Assembly (NCBI GenBank): GCA_910579305.1
Contig: CAJTTA010000040.1
Coordinates: 1 to 19,941 of the forward strand
Origin: an uncultured Muribaculaceae bacterium
GTDB lineage: Bacteria > Bacteroidota > Bacteroidia > Bacteroidales > Muribaculaceae
Direction: 5' to 3'
Length of the DNA: 19,941 bases
Positions within the stretch are counted from its first letter, which is position 1. Every line of letters starts with the position of its first letter. The translations under genes were made by a program, and so were the position numbers. This document shows positions 14,938 through 19,941 of the stretch, piece by piece. The notes beneath the pieces were generated by a model. The model was not told where the DNA came from, did not search any database, and saw only the letters and a list, made by a program, of their open reading frames with translations.

Positions 14938-15012
14938 AATTTTTCAGTTATATGGGTTTATAAAAACAGTTGTACTGCTGACAGGCATAAGGGGAGCCTG
15001 GATTTCAAGTCG

Positions 15013-15020
15013 CAAAATTA
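15013..15020 (-). promoter_or_regulatory. -7 element of the OmpA-like gene promoter
   Basis: TAATTTTG on the minus strand (15020-15013) matches the Bacteroidetes -7 consensus, but the expected -33 TTTG is missing. The start would fall near 15006, giving a leader of about 68 bases that opens with a hairpin (CAGGC 14982-14986, GCCTG 14996-15000). Confidence 0.5.
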
Positions 15021-15037
15021 CAACTTTTTTTTCATAT

Positions 15038-17068
15038 TTAACTCTTTTTCTCTAAAAAATGTTTTACGCAGCTCAAAATATTCTCTGTCGTATAACCGAA
15101 TTCCTTATCAAGCACCTTGTAAGGAGCTGAGGCTCCGAAACGAGTAAGTCCATATATATGCCAGTCGCCTCTCATGAGGGGCTGAAGTGCGGCCGGGAGT
15201 CCGGCTGTAAGACCGAAGATGGGAACTCCTGCAGGGATCACACTTTCTCTCCATGCTTCATCCTGACTCATGAAGAGCGCCACTGAGGGCACTGATGCCA
15301 CTGAAGCTTCCACTCCCTCTCGAGCCAGCTCTTCGGCCACACTCAGAAGCAGGCTCACTTCGCTGCCGCTGCCCACGAGCACTATCTGCGGCTTCTCGAC
15401 AGCACGCACGAGGTAGCCTCCACGCTGTGCCCCGCGAGCCTGTTCCTTGCGGTCGGCGCCCGGAAGATCAGGCACATCCTGGCGGGAAAGAATCAGAGCG
15501 GTGGGAGTATATTTGTTCTCTATGGCCATACGCCAGCATTCCACAGTCTCGGCAGAGTCGGCAGGACGCAACACGAGCATTGACGGACGCCCTGAGAAAT
15601 TGCTCATCTGCTCCAGCAGGCGTATCTGGGCCTCATGCTCTATCGGCTGATGCGTGGGGCCGTCCTCTCCTACTCTGAAAGCGTCGTGAGTGAAGACATA
15701 CTTCACGGGGAGCTCCATTAGCGCCGCCATACGCATGGCAGGCTTCATATAGTCGGAGAAAACGAAGAAGGTGCCGCAGGCTGCCATCATGCCTCCATGC
15801 AGCAGAATGCCATTCATGAGCGAGGCCATGGTAAGCTCGGCCACTCCGGCATGCAGGAAACCTCCGCCGGGATTGCAGGCTGTGATCGCCCCTGTCTTCT
15901 TAAGGAAGGCATCCGTCTTGTCGGAATTGGCAAGGTCGGCGCTCGACACTATCATGTTGCCGCACTTCTCGGCAAGATACGACAGCACGGCAGCCGAAGA
16001 GGTGCGTGTGGCTACCCCGGGCTTATATTCAATCTTATTCCAGTCAATGTCAGGAAGACGCTGCGCGATATAATCGGCAAGCAAGCGGGCCTGATCGGGG
16101 TTGGCCTTGACCCACTCCTTCTCTTGCGCCCTGCGCCCTGCGGCATAGGCAAGAAGCTCTTCTCTGCGGCCGGCATAAAGCGCGCGCACATCATCCCATA
16201 TCTGCCAGGGTGATTCCGGGTCTCCGCCAAGAAGCTTTATCGTGGAGGCCACATCCACGCCGGCTTTGCTGAGAGGCTGGCCGTGGGTGCTCACCCATCC
16301 CTCGCAGCTCGCTCCGGCAGCATCCACACACTTGCGTGCCATGATTGTGCGGCCAATGATGAGCGTGGGGCGTTTCTTCTCGCGTATGGCCACATCGAGA
16401 GCGCCGGCTATAGCCTCAGGATCGGAGCCGTCGATATCCAGCACATTCCAGCCCCATGCACGGTATTTGGCTGCAGTATCCTCACTGGTCACCTCATCCA
16501 CGCGGGTGGATAGCTGCACATCGTTGGCATCATAATACATGATGAGATTGGCAAGGCCAAGATAACCGGCTATGCGACCGGCTCCCTGGGAAATCTCTTC
16601 CTGGATACCTCCGTCAGATATATAGGCATATGTCTTGTGCTCTACTACCGATCCGAACTTGGCAGCCAGAAATCTCTCGGCTATGGCACAGCCTACGGCC
16701 ATCACATGGCCCTGGCCAAGAGGCCCGGATCCATTCTCTATGCCTCGCTCCGGGCAGAGCTCCGGATGACCGGGAGTGACGCTGCCCCACTGGCGGAACT
16801 GCTGAAGCTCCTCCATGGTGAACTTGCCGGCCATAGCCAACACTCCGTAAAGCATGGGCGACATATGACCGGGATCCAGGAAGAAGCGATCGCGCGCTAT
16901 CCACTCCGGGTGCTCCGGATCATAGTTGAGATACTTGGAAAAAAGCACATTGACAAAGTCGGCGCCACCCATGGCTCCGCCGGGATGGCCACTCTTAGCT
17001 TTCTCCACCATAGAGGCAATAAGCACGCGCATGTTATCCGCGGCTCTGTTCATCAGGATTGAATCCAT
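15038..17068 (-). CDS. tkt: Transketolase
   Basis: Transketolase moves two-carbon ketol units between sugar phosphates in the non-oxidative pentose phosphate pathway, using thiamine diphosphate. The 676 residues contain the full set of parts: KSGHPGGAMGGAD (25-37), PGHPE (99-103), ENGSGPLGQGH (111-121), the cofactor motif SDGGIQEE...YYDAND (151-183), DLANSDKT (378-385), the catalytic glutamate E411 in GVAELTM, and GEDGPTHQPIEH (467-478). The metal-binding GDG of most homologues is SDG here, and GVREH is GVAEL; as I recall, both are normal for Bacteroidetes transketolases. The ATG at 17068 gives the expected N-terminus. Its promoter lies in the loop of an inverted repeat. Neighbouring sugar transporters may supply its substrates, but a functional link is inference. 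Confidence 0.95.
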   Translation of the reverse strand: MDSILMNRAADNMRVLIASMVEKAKSGHPGGAMGGADFVNVLFSKYLNYDPEHPEWIARDRFFLDPGHMSPMLYGVLAMAGKFTMEELQQFRQWGSVTPGHPELCPERGIENGSGPLGQGHVMAVGCAIAERFLAAKFGSVVEHKTYAYISDGGIQEEISQGAGRIAGYLGLANLIMYYDANDVQLSTRVDEVTSEDTAAKYRAWGWNVLDIDGSDPEAIAGALDVAIREKKRPTLIIGRTIMARKCVDAAGASCEGWVSTHGQPLSKAGVDVASTIKLLGGDPESPWQIWDDVRALYAGRREELLAYAAGRRAQEKEWVKANPDQARLLADYIAQRLPDIDWNKIEYKPGVATRTSSAAVLSYLAEKCGNMIVSSADLANSDKTDAFLKKTGAITACNPGGGFLHAGVAELTMASLMNGILLHGGMMAACGTFFVFSDYMKPAMRMAALMELPVKYVFTHDAFRVGEDGPTHQPIEHEAQIRLLEQMSNFSGRPSMLVLRPADSAETVECWRMAIENKYTPTALILSRQDVPDLPGADRKEQARGAQRGGYLVRAVEKPQIVLVGSGSEVSLLLSVAEELAREGVEASVASVPSVALFMSQDEAWRESVIPAGVPIFGLTAGLPAALQPLMRGDWHIYGLTRFGASAPYKVLDKEFGYTTENILSCVKHFLEKKS

Positions 17069-17141
17069 TGATTATAAGTGTGTTATGTCTTAATGATAAA
17101 AGATTTATCTGTGATTCCGAGCCTATCTTGCGGCAAGACAA

Positions 17142-17177
17142 GGCCCATTATCGCCACAAAGATAGCAATAATGGGCC
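17142..17177 (-). terminator. Inverted repeat: terminator-like hairpin after the FucP-like permease, enclosing the tkt -7 box
   Basis: Perfect ten-base arms GGCCCATTAT (17142-17151) and ATAATGGGCC (17168-17177) flank a 16-base centre. It lies 50 bases downstream of the permease stop, where a terminator would be expected, and is followed on the minus strand by TTGTCTTGCC, a weak T-run. It could equally be a DNA operator, because the tkt -7 element is in its centre. Confidence 0.55.
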
Positions 17178-17188
17178 GTAATCGCAAT
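17157..17188 (-). promoter_or_regulatory. Probable tkt promoter
   Basis: On the minus strand ATTG (17188-17185), 20-base spacer, TATCTTTG (17164-17157): an exact -7 and three of four -33 bases. The start would be near 17150, giving an 80-base leader for tkt. Confidence 0.62.
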
Positions 17189-17227
17189 ATAAATTTAAGA
17201 CTTTTTTATTTTTTAATCATCGGCGCA

Positions 17228-18607
17228 TCACTGGTTGATACCGAAATCGCCGTCGGCTGTATCCACAGGAATATCCTTATTCACATTTCTGTAGCCGGCC
17301 ACTGCATAATACAGCAGATATGCGAGCATTGCCACTATGAGCCAATAAGAAGTCATATATCCTGCCGCGCCCGCAATGGCATTCTGTATCATGGGCATGA
17401 TTCCGCCTCCCACTACCATCATCATAAAGATGCCTGAGGCCTTGGCCGTATACTTGCCCAGCCCCTCTACCGCAAGGTTGAAAATGCCACCCCACATCAC
17501 TGAAGTGCACAGACCGCAAAGCACAAGCAACAGAGCCTTGGCCGGCACCATTGCCCAGGTAATACCGTCGGCTATCGAGTAAGCCGGCATGCTCACACGC
17601 CATTGCGATGGCAGGAGAATGGCCGACACCACCAGGATGATGGCGACTATCGACACAACAAGGAGCTGTGAACGCGACGAGACCTTGCCCGAGATCGCAC
17701 TCGACACCAGCCTGCCCACAAGCATGAGAAGCCAGTAGACCGCCGCTACCCCTCCGGCTACAGCTGTGGCATTCTCGGTTATGCCCGAAGCAGCCGAGTC
17801 TGAGAGATAAAAGATAAGCATGCCCGGGATGCCCACCTCAAGACCCACATAAAAGAATATGCCTGTCACACCGAGCACTGTATGACGGAAGCTCCACGGG
17901 GAGTGCATGTCGCGTCTCGCGTCTCTGCCTCCCGCCTTTTGCATGTGAGGCTCCGGAATGCTCACAAAACTGATTATGACAAATGCCAGAACAAAGACGC
18001 CCATGGCTATGAAGAGCAAGGGAGCCACATCACTCATGGAAGTGGCTGATGACACCTGGCCTATGAGCATGCCTACAAAAAACGGAGTAAGTGTGCCTGA
18101 GAGTGAATTGAGCGACCCGCCTGCCTGCACCAGCTGATTGCCCTTGTTGCCGCCTCCGCCGAGTAAATTCAGCATGGGGTTGACCACTGTGTTGAGCATG
18201 CACACGCAGAAGCCGCTTATGAATGCGCCAAGCAGATAGATTATAAAATTGAGCATCACCGGCTCGCCGCTCACACTGAATACGGGAACTCCGCTACCGG
18301 CCACACTCGACATATACTGCACGCCTACGCCTATGAAGCCCAGCGCGAGAGCCCATAGTGCGGTCTTCTTATATCCTATGCGTGTGAGTAGGTTTCCAGC
18401 AGGAATCCCCATGAAGAGATACGCGGCAAAGTTCATGAGATTGCCCATCATGCCGGCCCAGTCATAGTGATTCTTCCACACGGTGCCTATGGGTGCGGCA
18501 AGATTGGTCACAAAGGAAATCATCGCAAAGAGGAAGAACATTGTGATGATCGCCACGAGGCGCACATTGGTATGCGGATGCGCTGCCGCTACAGTTTTAT
18601 TGCTCAT
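17228..18607 (-). CDS. Sugar MFS transporter, FHS family (FucP/GluP-like)
   Basis: A 459-residue, 12-helix proton-coupled sugar permease in the cytoplasmic membrane. The first half resembles the fucose/glucose-galactose permease family: MFGIPAG-like YLFMGIPAGNLLTRIGYKKT (helix 2-3 loop, 63-82) and a long helix 4-5 region NTVVNPMLNLLG followed by a glycine/asparagine loop (about 139-158) and GGSLNSLSGTLTPF. The second half has regular hydrophobic helices ending near 437, and a short acidic tail. The ATG at 18607 precedes a polar 15-residue N-terminus. The gap to yggS is only 46 bases with no promoter of the local type, so it may be the third gene of a DUF4494-yggS-permease transcript. The exact sugar cannot be read from the sequence. 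Confidence 0.82.
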   Translation of the reverse strand: MSNKTVAAAHPHTNVRLVAIITMFFLFAMISFVTNLAAPIGTVWKNHYDWAGMMGNLMNFAAYLFMGIPAGNLLTRIGYKKTALWALALGFIGVGVQYMSSVAGSGVPVFSVSGEPVMLNFIIYLLGAFISGFCVCMLNTVVNPMLNLLGGGGNKGNQLVQAGGSLNSLSGTLTPFFVGMLIGQVSSATSMSDVAPLLFIAMGVFVLAFVIISFVSIPEPHMQKAGGRDARRDMHSPWSFRHTVLGVTGIFFYVGLEVGIPGMLIFYLSDSAASGITENATAVAGGVAAVYWLLMLVGRLVSSAISGKVSSRSQLLVVSIVAIILVVSAILLPSQWRVSMPAYSIADGITWAMVPAKALLLVLCGLCTSVMWGGIFNLAVEGLGKYTAKASGIFMMMVVGGGIMPMIQNAIAGAAGYMTSYWLIVAMLAYLLYYAVAGYRNVNKDIPVDTADGDFGINQ

Positions 18608-18653
18608 CGTAGAAGCTGTTAAAAAAAATATCGGTTTGTAGTGATTCTGAATA

Positions 18654-19319
18654 TCAATACTGCCTCGGGCCGAAAATGCGAGTCCCCACCCTCACCAGAG
18701 TGCTGCCCTTATCCACTGCCACTTTCCAGTCGCCGCTCATGCCCATGCTTACACAATTGAAACCTCTGAGGTCCGGACAAAGTTCACGGATCTCATCGTA
18801 TGTGGCACGAATTCTTCTGAAGTCCTCCTTTACGCGCTCCACATCATCGGTATTCGAAGCCATGCCCATCACTCCACATATATGAGTGGCCTTCAGGGAC
18901 TCGAATCCGCGGCGGCCGAAATAGTCGAGCAATTCCCCGGGAGAGAATCCGAATTTAGTCTCTTCCATGGCTACATGCACCTGCATGAGCACTCTGGTGA
19001 GCACTCCTGCACGTACGCTCTCACGGTCTATGCATTCAAGCAGATGCTCCGAATCCACGCTCTCTATCATGGCTGTGCGCCCCATGAGCTGACGCACCTT
19101 ATTGGTCTGCAGGTGTCCTATGAAATGCCATTTCACATCATCGGGCATAGCCGGAATCTTTGCCAGCATCTCTTGCACGCGACTCTCGCCAAAGAGACGC
19201 TGACCGGCTCCATAAGCCTCCTTGAGTGCCTCTATCGGATGAAACTTGCTCACGGCCACAAGCTCGGCACCGGTGCCTTCCAGCTCCTTATGGAGCGACT
19301 CAATCTCCCGGGCAATCAT
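18654..19319 (-). CDS. YggS family pyridoxal phosphate homeostasis protein
   Basis: A PLP-binding TIM-barrel protein without known catalytic activity that buffers free PLP and affects amino-acid balance. From the ATG at 19319 it has 221 residues. The PLP lysine is K25 in ELVAVSKFHP; FGESRVQEM, WHFIGHLQTNK and the phosphate-binding end SMGMSGDWKVAVDKGSTLVRVGTRIFG-type region (read in two parts, about 190-218) are typical of the family. A GTG two codons earlier (19325) overlaps the stop of the DUF4494 gene as GTGA and is a plausible alternative start. It is immediately downstream of DUF4494 and almost certainly co-transcribed with it. Confidence 0.93.
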   Translation of the reverse strand: MIAREIESLHKELEGTGAELVAVSKFHPIEALKEAYGAGQRLFGESRVQEMLAKIPAMPDDVKWHFIGHLQTNKVRQLMGRTAMIESVDSEHLLECIDRESVRAGVLTRVLMQVHVAMEETKFGFSPGELLDYFGRRGFESLKATHICGVMGMASNTDDVERVKEDFRRIRATYDEIRELCPDLRGFNCVSMGMSGDWKVAVDKGSTLVRVGTRIFGPRQY

Positions 19320-19321
19320 GA

Positions 19322-19768
19322 TCACTCGGGCTTGGAAGGTGTCTCCGTGATGGGGAACACATCCATCAGCGGAGTCTCTGTTATAGAAGCAATCTCATAA
19401 TCGGCTGCAGTGCCCTTCATGCCTTTGAGGAAATTCTCAAGAGCTCCGGCGAAATCTGAAGCCTGTACGAGTATGAGCGAAGCAGATTTTTTCTCCACGG
19501 CAGTCTTTTCATCAAGGGTGATAAACATCACCTTGACCAAATAAAAACGATCGCCTGACTCATCCCAGAATATCTCGGATATTTTTGTCTTCTTCACAGC
19601 TGAGATAGAGAATTCTCCACTCATATAAGGTGTAATCATCTCTATGATGCGCGACTCTGCCTCTGTAAACGAGAGGGCATCCACAAGATAAGCATCGTTA
19701 GCTTTCTTTACGGAGCCATTATCCTGAAGCTTATCAAACTTTACTTTACATTCAAACCAAAGGGCCAT
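19322..19768 (-). CDS. DUF4494 family protein, function unknown
   Basis: A soluble 148-residue protein that I recognise as DUF4494, a family known from Bacteroidetes and often next to yggS. It begins MALWFECKVKFDKLQDNG, with no signal peptide or membrane segment, and alternates predicted strands and helices (AYLVDALSFTEAESRIIEMI, FYLVKVMFITLDE, KKSASLILVQASDFAGALEN), suggesting a compact alpha/beta fold. The tail from about 130 is proline- and threonine-rich and probably disordered. It leads the leftward operon, with a consensus promoter at 19871-19840, and its stop overlaps a possible GTG start of yggS. Its biochemical role is unknown; context suggests a link to PLP or amino-acid homeostasis. 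Confidence 0.88.
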   Translation of the reverse strand: MALWFECKVKFDKLQDNGSVKKANDAYLVDALSFTEAESRIIEMITPYMSGEFSISAVKKTKISEIFWDESGDRFYLVKVMFITLDEKTAVEKKSASLILVQASDFAGALENFLKGMKGTAADYEIASITETPLMDVFPITETPSKPE

Positions 19769-19839
19769 ATGATATCAATATTTACTTTAAATTTAAGTGT
19801 AGCGCCGGAGAGATAGCCTTACATAGCCTCACTACTCTA

Positions 19840-19871
19840 CAAAGTTAATCATAATAATCCATATGAGCAAA
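19840..19871 (-). promoter_or_regulatory. Promoter of the DUF4494-yggS unit
   Basis: On the minus strand TTTG (19871-19868), 20-base spacer, TAACTTTG (19847-19840): a perfect consensus match. The start would be near 19833, with a leader of about 65 bases. Beyond it (19872-19941) I see no supported feature. Confidence 0.82.
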
Positions 19872-19941
19872 TTAAGAACGTGCTGTCCAGGGCAACCGCA
19901 TCGGAATCTACAAAAATTATAAAGATTTAGGCATTATTAAA

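Noticed and set aside
19876..19941. Protein-like stretch (GNRIGIYKNYKDLG) at the right edge
   Set aside because: A stop lies directly before it, there is no start codon, and the window ends; it could be chance or a remnant.
1..19941. CRISPR arrays, tRNAs, rRNAs, insertion sequences, phage or defence genes
   Set aside because: No regularly spaced repeats, cloverleaf sequences, transposase motifs or terminal inverted repeats were seen on either strand.

Overview
The window looks like a piece of a Bacteroidales chromosome. The evidence is several exact matches to the Bacteroidetes promoter (-33 TTTG, 20-nt spacer, -7 TAnnTTTG), an absence of Shine-Dalgarno sequences before most starts, Bacteroidetes-restricted small proteins (DUF4295 after rpmG, DUF4494 before yggS), a BioG-BioC fusion and a Bacteroidetes-type transketolase. 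The fairly G+C-rich genes and A/T-rich gaps would suit Muribaculaceae, but that family assignment is inference. No mobile element, CRISPR array, tRNA or rRNA is visible; this is mostly core chromosome.

Layout. 60-6863 runs rightward: radA (DNA repair/recombination), a PlsC-type lysophosphatidate acyltransferase, nfo (endonuclease IV), an SLC45-like sugar transporter carrying an unusual extra periplasmic segment, the ribosomal unit rpmB-rpmG-DUF4295 with its own promoter and terminator, then a DEDDy 3'-5' exonuclease and an 81-residue membrane protein (to 7127). At 7127/7128 the orientation flips and everything to the end is leftward.

Reading the leftward genes in transcription order: promoter, DUF4494 protein, yggS (PLP homeostasis), a FucP-like sugar permease, transketolase, an OmpA-like outer-membrane protein, glyA, bioD, bioA, bioF and a bioG-bioC fusion. 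The last three overlap one another and form a tight biotin operon covering pimeloyl-ACP formation (BioC, BioG) and three of the four ring-assembly steps (BioF, BioA, BioD). BioB is not in the window. Four PLP-related proteins (BioF, BioA, GlyA, YggS) lie in the same half.

The most interesting non-coding signals are: a complete promoter plus intrinsic terminator between bioD and bioA that would make a roughly 90-nt RNA (small RNA or attenuator); an inverted repeat whose loop contains the -7 element of the transketolase promoter; exact tandem 14-bp repeats before the exonuclease; and leaders of more than 100 nt before rpmB and glyA. The strongest protein oddity is the roughly 160-residue insert between membrane helices 7 and 8 of the transporter at 3213-5042.
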